Assembly (NCBI GenBank): GCA_031835245.1
Contig: JAVKOQ010000183.1
Span: forward strand, 42,774-106,773
Direction of reading: 5' to 3'
Source: Balamuthia mandrillaris
Lineage: Eukaryota; Discosea; Longamoebia; Balamuthiidae
DNA: 64,000 nucleotides
The notes under the pieces were generated by a model. It saw only the letters and a list, made by a program, of their open reading frames with translations. It was not told where the DNA came from and made no database searches. Below are positions 24,168 to 35,138 of this stretch, in pieces. Position 1 is the first letter of the stretch, and each line of letters begins with the position of its first letter. The position numbers were made by a program, and so were the translations under genes.

Positions 24168-24376
24168 TGTTAGTATATAATCACGAACACTTATCTCAAG
24201 ACTCCTCATGTTGGATTTATCCCAGACCCTCAGCTCTCCTTTTTTTTTGTATCCTCCATCCTTTCTTGTACTTTGAAGCAACGTCAGAGATTCACTTTCA
24301 TTGTCCTTTCTTTATTCACTTGAATACACTTCTTGTCTTTTCACTGACTCTTTTATTCTAAAGGTTAGATTCAACA
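24168..24376 (-). mobile_element. solo LTR of the chromovirus family
   Basis: This diverged, inverted copy of the 235-bp LTR found at 34.9 and 39.8 kb starts TGTTAGTATATAATCACGAA and ends near GGTTAGATTCAACA. The four bases ATCA lie on both sides (24164-24167 and 24377-24380), consistent with a 4-bp target-site duplication. No internal element sequence adjoins it. Confidence 0.75.
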
Positions 24377-24629
24377 ATCACTCTTTTTTTAAAAGAAAAA
24401 CTGCAAGTTGAAGGAAATTCTAAGGCCAAACTTTCTCAATTTCAAAATACAATAGTGTAAAAAGCTTTATAAATAAGATACCCTCTTATTTAAGTTTGTA
24501 AATAAAAATTAAATAAAAAAGAAATTTTATGTTGATGGATAAAACTTGGCCCTTGGGTTAGCCATGACCTTGGGCATTCTGTGATGAAGATAAACTATCC
24601 TTGTCATTATGTGATCTTACTCTCAACAT

Positions 24630-24895
24630 ATTAGTTCCGTTGCCCCTTTCCTTTCCTTTCCTTTCTGTCAAACATCTGTGACGTGGACCAATCGCCTGCT
24701 GCCACATCGCTAGGCTTCTTCCTTTTATTCCGTTGCTTTCTTCTCTCTTTCTTTTAGTTAGTTAGTTTTGTTTCATTCACACCACACTTTTCTTTCTTGA
24801 CACCCTTTGTTCCCTTGTTCCCTCTTTGAAAAATACGTTTTGGCCCCGTCCGTTCGTGTTATTCGCCCTTTCTAACAGATCCAACCTAAACATAA
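24630..24895 (+). repeat. dispersed repeat family R2, copy 1
   Basis: The block around CCTGCTGCCACATCGCTAGG, followed by GACACCCTTTGTTCCCTTGT and TTTTGGCCCCGTCCGTTCGT, recurs near 32690-32890 and, split by an LTR, at 40793-41305. It is non-coding and probably a piece of an unrecognised transposon or its LTR. Confidence 0.7.
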
Positions 24896-25702
24896 CATCA
24901 ATCGGGTGAGCCTGCTTATATTTAAAAAAACACATACTATACTATTTTCCTAATATACAAACAAATACATTCTTTACTATTTTCCAGTATATCAAATAAT
25001 TTCATAGTATTTGGTGAAGGATCTTCTTGGTTAATGGCCTTCTATAAAGCTGCTCAAAAGAGTGATTCAGGTTCTTCTTTCATTCTTAAAGTAATCAACA
25101 ACATAAGTTAACTGATTTAAACTAGTAGTGGCAATACCAGATATAATGCCAACCCTTGTGCTTTCTTTTGAGTACTATGTCATTGGAGATACTTTATCAT
25201 ATTAGCTCTTTGTTCTAATCAAACTCATGAGCTGCATACAGTATGTGCTCTATTGTTCCATGCTAAAAGCTTTGTAACAAAATTGTTAAGAGTTAGCAGT
25301 CCATCGTAGTTCAACACTGTTGGTTGGAAAAAATACTTGTTTGGTTTAAGCAGTGCAATAGTGTGGATGCTTTGCAAAAAAAATGCAGTGATTATTGGTT
25401 CCAGTGTTTTGAAACAAGAAAGTTTATGCTTGTCTGGACTGGTGAAAATTGAGGACAATTTTACTACTTCATTGCAATTGTGGCCTATTGGCAACTGCTA
25501 TAAATGCCCTGAACACAGTATAAACAAAAAGGAGAATCTCCTTTTGGAAATTTGAAAAGGCAAAAAATAATTTTTCAAATATTTTTCCAAAATCAAAAAT
25601 CATTTTTTTTTCAAATTTTATTAATAAGGAAAATCATAAATTATTTTTTATATGAATGGAATAGTATTTTATAAATATTAAAGAAAACATTTTTATTATT
25701 TA
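24896..25702. other. AT-rich gene-free stretch downstream of the ParB-like gene
   Basis: AT-rich DNA with long A/T runs at 25560-25700. No domain or repeat copy was recognised. The part next to 25703 must hold the 3' untranslated region of the minus-strand gene. Confidence 0.4.
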
Positions 25703-28049
25703 TTATGTGTTACTATGAGAATCTGAAAAATCCTCGTCACTATTATTATTGTTCTTTTTACTTTCTGTATCTTCTTCTTCTTCTTCTTTTTCTTCTTCTT
25801 CTTTTTCTTCTTCTTCTTCTTCTTCTTCTTCTTCAAAAAACCACTGTGTTGGATTTTTGGTTTTTGGGGGTAAGCTTTGGAAGTTCCTCATCTTTCTCTT
25901 CAGATTGATCACTATCTTTTGGAACTTCATCATCTTCATCATCTGCATTTTTTGTTGCAAAATCTTCTTTCAGAACTTTTTGTTTTTTCTTTCAAGCATT
26001 TAAGCCTTTTTGCACCTTGTTTCTATCCAACACAGTGGTTGCTAATAATTTTTGCTAGTAGCAATGAATGAATAAATGAATGAAAGATAGCAAAAGGAAA
26101 TGTTAACTAAACTTCAATGCTATAGAAATCAATGCACTTTAGAAAAGGCATACTTGAATTGCCTGTTGAAAAGCAGTATCTCCAGATAAACCTTGTTTCT
26201 CAAAGAACTCTTCATCATACTTGCCACTGTTCACCTGATCTTGGACTTCCTCCAAGTGGGCTAAAGGAATCTCTTTTTCAGTATGATACAATTCCAGTTC
26301 TTCATGCATAGCTTTTCGACCAATGTGTTTCCACATCTGCATGTATGCACATTTCATGAGGAAAAGTAGTAGTGACAAGATAGAGAAAGAAAAGATTGCA
26401 ATGCTGCTTACCAATCTTTTGAAGTTGGTTACAGAACATTCTTTCTTGGGATTCTCAAGGTGCCTTGCCCATATCTCTTTCAAGGCTCCGATCAAAGTTT
26501 CATCTGATAAGGAGCTTGGCATTTTCTCTCTGAAGTGGTAAGGAGTAAACACCCAGCCCCCCTTCTCTTTGTCCTTCTCCTGAATATAACTCCAAGACTC
26601 TGGGAATTTCTGCATTTTATTTGCCACTGTTTTCAAACGTCGAACACGATCAAAGGTGAGAGCATTATGGGCATCTTGGGAGGCAATTTGTGAATTCTAA
26701 AATACAAAACCCACCCAACAAAAGAGAGAAAATGAGTAATCATTTCAGAAAGCTTGCCTGCAACCAAATAAGGCCTACCAGATAATGGAACAGCTCCCTT
26801 CCTCTGGTGTTTTCGTGAGATGATTGTACACAAAACGGACCATATCCCATTCTGTCTCTTGATTGACTCCTTTGGACAACACCAGGTTGTCCCAGGCAGA
26901 CAACTTCCAAGAAATATGAGTAAGTCACCTTGTTAAAAAACAGAAAAAGCAACAGAAAACTCCAAGGTATTGTACCTTGTCCAAGGCAGCCACACTTAGA
27001 AGTTGTTTGCCATCAAATGGCAGCACTTTGGCCCTCCAAGTTATCAGCTTTGGGGAGTTTTCACAGTACAATACATGGGCTGCTGCATATCGATGGTTAC
27101 CTCCAAGACATACATATTCTTGTTGATTGCTTTCTGGGTGTACCCACAGAGCTGAGGGCAGTTCCATCAATAATAAAGAAGAGCATTCATCAAAAGACAA
27201 AATGCTGCCTGAGTTGAATGTGGCCAGCAGCTTGTTCAACCCCTCCGGTTTTAGAAGTCAATGCCAACATGATAAAACAAACGAAGTTAATGACAGTACA
27301 AAGTTAAAAGAACACATGAAAAACTGTGGAGGGTATTGGCTGTGCCATATGATGCAGCTCAGCATTTCAAGCTGCTGGCCACATTCTACTGGAGGATTTG
27401 AAAGGCTGAGCTGTGCCATTCGGTGCAGCAAATGAGCTGAAGGGCTGATCTGCACTGTACAGCGCAGCCAACACCATCCCTTCAAATAATAATTTGGATG
27501 AAAGAAGAGAAAGGGCAAAAGTAGGATGGAGCTGGACTGGCCCTTCTCCCTTGAGGAAGAAAGAATAGTGGCCGTTCAGCCATTGACTATAACACAAAAA
27601 AATAAAAGCACAAACCTTTCATAGTGATAGCTTTCAACGGAACCAAACAAGTTCCCTCCTGAAGCCGAGTTTTACAAAGTTCTGCTACCTCTTTGGTTTC
27701 CTTGTTTACGCTATCCGGTGCACAAAATAGATGCACAGCTTCCAAGTCGCTCTCACACAAAATCCAATCATTTCTTGTTGGAGCACTACAATAAAAAACC
27801 TCAATCACTTACCAGAAAAACCAAAATGGAGAGCAAATTGTTTTACCTGTTGGACGGGGAGGAAGATGAGCCTTCATCTGTTTCCAAGAGGTCCGATGGT
27901 TGGTTGGAAGAAAGGTTTAACATAGGAGTTTGTAGTGTTTGCAATTTGTGCGACAAGACAGATTTGGTGTCCTTGGTGGTCCATTGTCCACCAAGGTCCT
28001 CAATCTTTTGCCACAGTTCTTTCACTGTCAATCCCTTGTTGTCCAACAT
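25703..28049 (-). CDS. SAP-like / ParB-Srx-like protein with acidic tail, unknown function
   Basis: A spliced gene inside the transposon island. ATG 28049 opens LDNKGLTVKELWQKIEDLG, which resembles a SAP DNA-binding helix pair. Further exons give NDWILCESDLEAVHLFCAPD (27.8 kb); SALWVHPESNQQEY with CLGGNHRYAAAHVLY (27.2-27.0 kb); SAWDNLVLSKGVNQETEWDM (26.9 kb); and ESWSYIQEKDKEKGGWVF with EIWARHLENPKKE (26.6 kb). The next has WKHIGRKAMHEELELYH (26.3 kb), and the last (25.96-25.70 kb) is a Glu run from a (TTC)n repeat ending SDSHSNT. GGNHRYAAA resembles the nucleotide-binding signature of ParB/sulfiredoxin folds (inference). The large intron around 27.25-27.6 kb contains the palindromic minisatellite, and I could not close the frame across it. 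It may be a real host gene or a domesticated element. Confidence 0.6.
25766..25835. repeat. (TTC)n repeat encoding polyglutamate
   Basis: TTC-rich triplets on the plus strand, with a few TTT interruptions, read GAA/GAG-type codons on the minus strand and form the acidic run of the preceding gene's last exon. Confidence 0.85.
27335..27480. repeat. palindromic-core minisatellite, cluster 2 (intronic)
   Basis: Three cores related to TGTGCCATATGGCACA occur at about 27341 (CTGTGCCATATGATGCAG), 27412 (CTGTGCCATTCGGTGCAG) and 27448 (CTGCACTGTACAGCGCAG). They lie in an intron of the ParB-like gene, a shorter and more degenerate array than at 28.6 kb. Confidence 0.65.
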
Positions 28050-28124
28050 AACCACAACAGCAAAAATAAAAAGCAAGGAATATGTATGAACGGTGTGAAT
28101 GGTTGTGCACTTTTGTGACAAAAT

Positions 28125-28180
28125 AAAATTTGTTTTTGGTGTTGCTCTCAGAGCAAATAAACTTCTTATTACTACTAAAA
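28125..28180 (+). repeat. R3 (putative LINE 3' end) fragment
   Basis: GGTGTTGCTCTCAGAGCAAA followed by TAAACTTCTTATTACTACTA matches the ends of R3 copies at 40.2 and 49.8 kb. It lies just upstream of the ParB-like gene start. Confidence 0.6.
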
Positions 28181-28555
28181 TTTGTTTTGCTTTTGGCCCT
28201 CTTTTTTTTTCTTTCAAATTTCGTTTGATTGGTAGTCAAATCGTTGTGGTTTGCTGCAGACTTTGTGGAGGGTAACCAATGACAGAGAGCATCACTGATA
28301 CAGTGCTGGAAGAAGTGACGACAAGTTGAAGGAAATTCGAAAGTGTTCTATTCCCATAATAAAGGGGCTTGAATGTGCTATCTTACGTCCAACATCATGA
28401 TTCTTTCTTTTGAGTTCAACTTGTAAAAGGACTGTGAAGCATAATGGTTTGTATTGTTCTCAGTTGTCAAATCTGTTTAGCCTGCATTTTGTTTGAAAGA
28501 GAGTCCACCATTGCTATTATCCCTTTTTCTTTTGTTTTTTCAAGATTAGCACATT

Positions 28556-28935
28556 GGCTGTGCCATACGGCACAGATAAGCCCTTTTCGGCTCTCTTTTC
28601 TTTTGTATGGCTGGCATCAGCTGCACTGTACGGTGCAGATCAGCCCTTTTGTATAACAGGCATGGGCTGCACCATATGGCGCAGATCAGCCTTTTTTCAC
28701 AATTTCTTCTTTTGTTTCGCAGGCATTGGCTGCGCTATACGGCACAGATTAGCCCTTTCCCGCTCTCTTTTCTTTTGTATGAGGGGCATGGGCTGTGCTG
28801 TATGGCACAGATCAGCCCTTTTCTGCTCTCTTTTCTTTTGTATGGCAGGCATTGGCTACACCGTGGAACGCAGATCAGCCCTCTTCAGCTCTTTCTCTCT
28901 TTCTACTACTGTATGAAAGGCGTTGGCTATCCTTC
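28556..28935 (+). repeat. 63-bp minisatellite with hairpin/palindrome core, six units
   Basis: Unit starts (CTG of the core) fall at 28558, 28621, 28667, 28730, 28793 and 28856: period 63 bp except one 46-bp unit lacking part of the CTCTCTTTTCTTTT spacer. Cores are TGTGCCATACGGCACA and variants such as TGCACTGTACGGTGCA and TGTGCTGTATGGCACA; each can fold as a stem of up to 6 bp with a 4-nt loop. The array lies about 500 bp upstream of the ParB-like start codon. Open frames across it are repeat artefacts. Confidence 0.85.
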
Positions 28936-29237
28936 CTATCCCATATAATCCAAGTGAACAGCAAAAGTTGTAATACACAATACTAAAAAAATTATCTTAT
29001 TTGTTTATAATACACAATACTAAAAAATAGTGAATACAAAAAAATAATATTTTTCCTTTATCAAAAATTCTCCTTTTTGTTTGTATTGTGTTCTTTAACT
29101 GCAATTATTGCTTTACAAAATTATTCATCAAGCTTTGGATAAGGCCATGAGAGATCCAGAGTCCAGTAATGGGTGCATAGCTCAAAAATCCTCAAATACT
29201 GACAAGATTGTAACACTTTGTAGAATGTATTTACAAC

Positions 29238-29461
29238 TAGGTTGATGATAAGGAATAAAAGAGTTGATGATGAGACAAGAAGTGTATTCAAAAGAATAGA
29301 GGAAGAACAGCGAGAGTGAATCCCCAACATTGCTTCAAAGTATAAGAGAAAGGGAAAAGGGAGAAAGGGAGAATGGAAGATGCAAAAGAAAGGAGAGCTG
29401 AGGGTCTGGGACGGATCCAACATGAGGAGTCTTGAGATAATTTTTGGTGATTTTATCAACA
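29238..29461 (+). mobile_element. chromovirus-family LTR fragment
   Basis: It aligns with the LTR at 34904-35138 through GTGTATTCAAAAGAATAGAG, GAGAGCTGAGGGTCTGGGAC and CATGAGGAGTCTTGAGATAA, ending TTTTATCAACA. The first bases are decayed, so no target-site duplication could be scored. Confidence 0.7.
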
Positions 29462-29796
29462 AACTGAAAAGCTATTATGTTTATGCAGCAGTCTATAGCT
29501 AATAGCTAATAGCAGGACCTAAATCAAAATCTGTCTTAAGCAGAGTAAACTCATCTTAGAAGGAAGAACAATATACTTCTGGCCCTTTTTCAAAGAATGA
29601 AATGATTTTTAAATAACAACACAAGGAATGACGATGATTATTCATGTCATCATGATGGTATACTGCATGAATAATCAGTATCATGATAGTATACTACATA
29701 ATCTCAGGCCAGTCACCTGAAGTATCTTGTGCAGATGAGTAATTTCTGGTGAGCTGTTATCAATAATTTTGTCAAGGGAACAAGCTAAATCAGTTT

Positions 29797-31250
29797 TTGG
29801 AGGAAGGCAGGTATACTCTCACTCGCAGTGACCTGATTGAATCTCTTGACCAGGAGATCAATAATCTTATGGTGAAGAAAAAAGGAAGTGCAAATAGTAC
29901 CAAAGGCGGTCCTACTCCAGGTGCCGAATGGTCATATGTAGAGTTTGTTGGATCAGCTCCTTGGTGTGATATGATTACTGCGGAAAGGAATTTCCCTCCA
30001 ATGGAAACTATAGCTAATGCACCAAGCTTGGAATACTAGAAGGAAGAAATAGTACAAGGGATATGTTGGCAGTATAACTCCAACCTTTCCAGGAGGACAT
30101 GGACCAAAGAGACAGTAACCAATCCAAACTATTGGCCTACAGTAGAACCAAAGTATAGCTTTGCCAGTCAAGGTAGGGCTGTGGAGGGCAGATTGATTGT
30201 AGTGATAGGTAAGGACCTTAAGAAGAAAAAGGTATTTGAGAGGATCTTCCAGCTGGGGCTCAAGCACTTCGGAGTAGAAAAGAAGAATGGCACACAGCAT
30301 TGGAGAGTTACTTTGGAGATGGCCCAGGCTGCTGAAGACACTATTGTGGAAAGAGCCAGGCTATATGCTTTTACCTGCTGGTAGGTGGGCAAAGCCCAAA
30401 TTGAAGAAGCCAAGAATGAGGACAAACCACTGTGGAAGCCTAAAGAGCAAAGATATAGCGTGACAGTGGAGGCAGTGAATGCTCTGGGACTTCATTTCAA
30501 TGCAAAGAAATCAGTGGTGCTAGTACAAGGAAAGAAGGCTAATGTTCAAGAGTGGAGACTTAAGGGAGAGGCTATGAAACGTGTGAAGGATGTCAAGTAC
30601 CTGGGACTGTGGTTTGAAGAAAGTGGAGAATGGACAACTCATGCCAAGGAGAGGATTACCAAGGCCAAGCAAGCCCTTTATAGCTTTAGGCAGTGTGGAG
30701 CTATTGCTCAAGTCCTTGGTACACACACTGCCCAGATTGCTACAGAGGCTATTATCAAGTCTACTTTGTCATATGGACTATGTATGACTGAACTTTCCAA
30801 ATCATGGTGGAAGAAGATCAAAGCAGTATGGAATGAGACAGCAAGAAGTGTATTGCAAGTTCATCAAAGGACTGTGGCAGGGGTTTGTGGAGCAGAATTG
30901 AACTAGTGCCCTGCATGCAATGCTGAGGAAGAAACTGCAGAACACTTCCTGTTGAAATGTCCAAATCTTTGGGAAGATCACTTTAGAATCTGGAGTGTGG
31001 ATAATGGAAATGAAGAACAAGTTAGAAAGCTGATTATGGATGACTGTACAATAATGCTCCTGTTAAGTGGAAAGAAATGCAACAAAGCTCAAGAGATGGA
31101 ACAATGTAAGCAAAGTTGCAAACGAGTCTGGAGATAATGGGCAGCAAGAGTAAGTTGGAAGCATAGAAGTTCTTCTGCATTTTATCAATCTTTTGAAGTA
31201 ATGTAAAAAAGTAAGGAAAGAGAAGAATGGAAAAGGGAAAAAAAAGAATA
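29797..31250 (+). mobile_element. internally deleted LINE: ORF1 part joined to reverse-transcriptase C-terminus
   Basis: The first part encodes DLIESLDQEINNLMVKKKGS, ITAERNFPPMETIANAPSLEY and, after a stop, RRTWTKETVTNPNYWP. It matches the better-kept minus-strand ORF at 31.5-32.4 kb. From about 30440 it becomes the end of a LINE ORF2: LGLHFNAKKSVVLVQGK, VKYLGLWFEESGEW, TLSYGLCMTELSKSWWKKI, QRTVAGVCGAELN, then (past a stop) CPACNAEEETAEHFLLKCP, the CCHC-type terminal knuckle of such elements. Endonuclease and most of the reverse transcriptase are missing, so a large internal deletion or template switch is likely. Stops in both parts show it is inactive. Confidence 0.75.
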
Positions 31251-31267
31251 GTTGGATGTAACAAAGT

Positions 31268-31380
31268 TAATCTGAAAGCTCATTCAACACCTTTCACTTG
31301 TGAACTTAAAATTTCAATTGGGATGGCATTGAGGATGAGGGAATAAGGAACGTAAGAGTACACTATGTGAGTGTGCAGGG
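31268..31380 (+). repeat. R3 (putative LINE 3' end) fragment
   Basis: It begins CTGAAAGCTCATTCAACACC and includes GGCATTGAGGATGAGGGAAT and AGAGTACACTATGTG. It directly follows the LINE ORF2 remnant, which is why I assign R3 to the LINE 3' untranslated region. Other copies are near 40.1, 48.8 and 49.7 kb. Confidence 0.6.
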
Positions 31381-31410
31381 TGGCACATGCAATACAAGTA
31401 GTTTCACTTC

Positions 31411-32385
31411 TCAAGCACATTCTGTACCCAACATAAACATTGCAAACGAGCATAGGTCACTTTGTGGAAAACAAAAGAAAAGCTCGAAGATCCTCTCACT
31501 TACCTTTTCCTTCTTAAGGTCCTTACCGCTCACCCCAATCGATCTGCCCTCCACCGCCCCTACCTTGGAGTAGGGACTGGCAAAGCCATACTTTGGTTTT
31601 ACTGTAGACCAATAGTTCGGGTCGGTTACTGTATCTTTGGTCCACGTCCTCCTGTATATGTTGGAGTTATCCTGCCAACATATCCCTTGTTCCTTTGCCA
31701 TTTCTTCCTTCCAGTATTCCAAGCTTGGCGCGCTGCCCGTAGTTGCCGTTGGAGGGAAATTCCTTTCCGCAGTAATCATATCACACCGCGGAGCTGATCC
31801 GACCACCTCCGCGTAAGACCGTTGGGAACCCAGAGTAAGGCCGCCTTTGGTACTATTTGCACTTCCTTTTTCCACCATAAGATTATTGATCTCCTTGTCG
31901 AGGGATTCAATCAGGTCCCTGAATCGTACAATCACTGCGAGTGAGAGTACGCCTGCCTCGGAGAGCTTACCACACTCGTGAGAAACACGGCTAATACAAT
32001 CAAACAGCAGCGCCACTTGCCTATTGGTTAAAACCATGCGCGCGTCTGCTACTGACTGAGTCCTTCCCTTGGGCCTATACTTGTCCCTTCCTCGTGAGAG
32101 AGATTGATCCTCTGCCCCTCTGTAGTCCTCCTCCTTTTGGTTCACCCTGGGAGAAGGAATCTTGATGGCTGTGGTAGTGTTCAGGTGCCCATACTTTTCC
32201 ACACGCCAGACCTTCCTCAGAAACTGATTTTGTCCCCTTTGACAAAACCAGGGATCTTTGCTGCACAGCTTGCAAGCGGGCTTCCACCGAGCGATTACAC
32301 GTTTAGGGTCCCCACAAGAGCGTTCCTTCATGGCCAGATCCACCCATCGACGTAGGACCTGTTCCCTCTCCTGACTGTCAATCAA
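31411..32385 (-). mobile_element. LINE ORF1 copy, largely open, inverted
   Basis: An open frame of 324 codons with a possible zinc-binding start (CKLCSKDPWFC), Arg-rich middle, then DLIESLDKEINNLMVEKGS, SYAEVVGSAPRCDMITAERN and DLKKEKVSERIFE. It parallels the plus-strand LINE fragment at 29.8-30.4 kb but lacks that copy's internal stop. After ERIFE the similarity breaks off into unrelated sequence, so it is a truncated but younger copy. The product is probably the RNA-binding ORF1 protein of the LINE family; no endonuclease or reverse transcriptase follows. Confidence 0.7.
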
Positions 32386-32689
32386 TTCAGTGCTCTTGCG
32401 TGGCAGAGTCCTATTTTTCCACCTTATGGTACTATTTTCTTTAAATCTGCCTCAGTTTAAAGCTTTGCTTTCAATGTTAAAGACTCATTTACTTTCTTGT
32501 CTCAAGCCTTTTTGCTCCTGCTCCATCTTTTCTTGCCTTGGTTTGCTGAAATAAGAGAGCTTAGTTTGAGGACTGACAAGGATAAAAAGGATGAGTCCAA
32601 TGATAATCACCAAGAATATGAAGTGGAGCAAACTTATGAAGCCCTGGAACAATTCCACTTTGAAGCCCTTGTTGTTCCTTTCCCTTTCT

Positions 32690-32890
32690 TTTCATTCTGT
32701 AATATGGACCAGTTGCCTGCTGCCACATCACTAGGCTTCTTCCTTTTACTCCATTGCCTCTTTTTCTCTTTCAAGTTAATTAGTTTTGTTTCTCATCACA
32801 CCTTTCCCTCTTGATACCCTTTGTTCCCTTGTTCCCTCTTTGAATAATATGTTTTGGCCCTATTTGTTCATGTTATTCATTTGTTTCAAC
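32690..32890 (+). repeat. dispersed repeat family R2, copy 2
   Basis: It carries ACCAGTTGCCTGCTGCCACA, ATACCCTTTGTTCCCTTGTT and TTTTGGCCCTATTTGTTCAT in the same order as the 24.6-kb copy. Confidence 0.7.
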
Positions 32891-33519
32891 ACTTCAGTCC
32901 TCCTGACTTGGCCAACTCCTTTCAGCTTCACCTAGTTCTATGCTCAGTATATTATGACAACTTTTCTTCACAGATTAGGCACAAAGCTGTTCTAGCATAT
33001 AGTTTGTAGTAAGATTTCTTTGTTCCTCATTTTATGAACAGAGTTTAGTCTTTGGTGATAACATATGCTTCCTCTCTTTCCCTCTCCCTCTTCTCTTTTT
33101 CTCCTTTTTCTCCCTCTTATGTGATCCTGCTTTTCCTTGATGCACCTGGTTTACATTTTGTTAGAAGAAGTTGGAAAAGTGTGAAAGGGGAATGGTGGCT
33201 TTCTTGCATTACTTTGCTTGCAAGTATACTTCCTCTCTTTCCCTCTCCCTCCTCTCTTTTTCTCCTTTCTCTTCCTCTTTCCCCCTCCCTTTGATAAGGC
33301 ATTCAGCACTATCAGATGGCTATTGTTAGTATGGTTTATTTTCATTGGTACATTCCCTTTTACCCCTCTTGCCCTGCCTCCTTCCCTCCCTTCCTCCTTT
33401 CCTCTGTAACTCAACACCCAAACCTATTTAAGCATCTACTCCCACCAACCTAACACATGTCAAGACCTTGGGTTGGTACATGACACACATTTAAAAGTAG
33501 TGATAGGTATGTTTTCATT
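32891..33519. other. pyrimidine-rich gene-free stretch
   Basis: Two similar T/C-rich blocks (about 33066-33120 and 33228-33290, each containing CTTCCTCTCTTTCCCTCTCC) lie in otherwise featureless DNA. No gene is seen. Confidence 0.5.
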
Positions 33520-34250
33520 GTGTAGAGTTAGGTTGTCAGAGAGTTTGATATTTTTTTCTGATCTTTATTTTTTTTTCCTGTTGTGACCTATGCTCTTCTG
33601 CCACTTCTATCTCAGGTAGAGAATGAGCTTGAATGGGGAAACCACTTACATTCGATGCGCCATGGTTCAGAGTAGTAGTGATTTGATGTTCATAGAGCAA
33701 AGTTGGTCTATAAGAGAGTTTACTATCTTTTTCTGACTTTTTTTTCCTGTATAGTGACCCATGCTGTTCTGCCACCTCTATCTCGGGTAGGGAATGAGCT
33801 CAGAAGGTAAAAACACTTGTATTCGATATGCCATGGTTCAAAGTAGCTGTGGGTATACTCTCATAGTGTTGTTGGTTTGCAAGAGAGTTTACTATTTCTT
33901 TCTGACCTTTCTTTTTTTTTCCACCTAGCGGCCCATGCTTTTCTGCAATGTCTATCTCAGGTAGAGAATGCGCTTGGAAGGTGAAACTACTTGTGTTGTA
34001 TGTGCCATGCCTCAGAGTTTTGTGGGTATGTTTTCATGGAGTGTTGTTGGTTTGTAAGAGAGTGTGCTATTTCTTGTTGACCTTCCTTTTTTCTCCTGTA
34101 TAGTGATCTATACCCTTCTGCAATGTCTATAAAGCTGCAAGGTAGACAAAAGTGTATCTTCCCACTATGACAAAGGGGAAAAGTGTGATGTGTTATCTTG
34201 GATTTGTCCACTCTTGCAGGCTTACACTGCAATGTCAAGCTTTGATAGAG
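33520..34250 (+). repeat. satellite-like tandem repeat, about 170-bp unit
   Basis: Four to five diverged units repeat the order AGAGAGTTTACTATCTTTTT, a poly-T stretch, TGACCCATGCTGTTCTGCCA, CTATCTCGGGTAGGGAATGA and CATATGCCATGGTTCAAAGT. Starts are near 33535, 33712, 33888 and 34060. A further unit at 43.0-43.33 kb is split by an LTR. No coding capacity was found. Confidence 0.75.
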
Positions 34251-34903
34251 AATGGAACAGTGAAAGTTTCAACAATAAGTCCTACTTTTGTGGCCTTTGT
34301 GCAATAGACTTCTAACTTCAACTAAAACAATGTTTATGACAATGATACAGCAGTTTTTGGTTGGCTATTGATGCAGTTTACAAGGGATTGGTCATCAAAA
34401 ACCATTTACATTCCAAACAGCAGTGGCAGAAAAGCTGTAAAGAACCACTGAAAACTGCCAAAAACTGCTTATATTAAAATAGCAGAGGCGAAAATTGGTG
34501 GTTTGTCCAGTGTAGACCACCAACCGCAGGTCTTTCTAATAAGAGTAAACCAAGAACCACCCCAATCTTATCTCTCCTTTGTGAGCATTGTGTGAGAGAG
34601 AGGGATTGGCACGACCCAAGGCCGGGTTGTGACATAAAATTAAGAAAAAGAGAAAAGAGGAAAGAGTATAGAAAAGGATAGATATTGGAAAGAAATGCAA
34701 TAAAGCTCAAGAGATGGAACAATGTAAACAAAGTTGTAAATGAGTCTGGAGATTATGGACAGCAAAAAGCAAGTTGGAAGCATGGCAGTTCTTCTGCATT
34801 TTATCAATCTTTGGAAGTAATGTAAAAGCAACCTCTTTCATTTTTCTTCACTCGGGGTTGCAGTTCATAAACACAGAGGACAAACACACACACAATCACA
34901 CAC
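34251..34903. other. dispersed-repeat stretch before the chromovirus
   Basis: About 34530-34635 is the inverted partner of 22300-22420. About 34690-34820 repeats the LINE 3' region at 31.07-31.2 kb (GCTCAAGAGATGGAACAATG, TTCTTCTGCATTTTATCAAT). No gene is seen. Confidence 0.55.
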
Positions 34904-35138
34904 TGTTGGATAAATCCAACCTTAGGAAGGAAAGAGTCGGTGACGAGACAAGGAGTGTATTCAAGAGAATAGAGGAAGGACAACAAGAGTGAATCTCCGA
35001 CGTTGCTTCAAAGTACGCTGAGAGAAAAGGGAAAAGGGAGAAAGGAAGGATGGGGGATACAAAAGAAAGGAGAGCTGAGGGTCCGGGATGGATCCAACAT
35101 GAGGAGTCTTGAGATAAGTGTTGGTGATTTTACCAACA
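34904..35138 (-). repeat. 3' LTR of the chromovirus
   Basis: TGTTGG...CCAACA direct repeat partner of 39769-40003. It lies directly beside the polypurine tract, which fixes it as the 3' LTR for the minus-strand element. Confidence 0.92.

Noticed and set aside
28554-28948. Repeated peptide frames over the 63-bp minisatellite
   Set aside because: The 63-bp period is a multiple of three, so frames stay open by chance. One unit has a 17-bp deletion that would break the frame.
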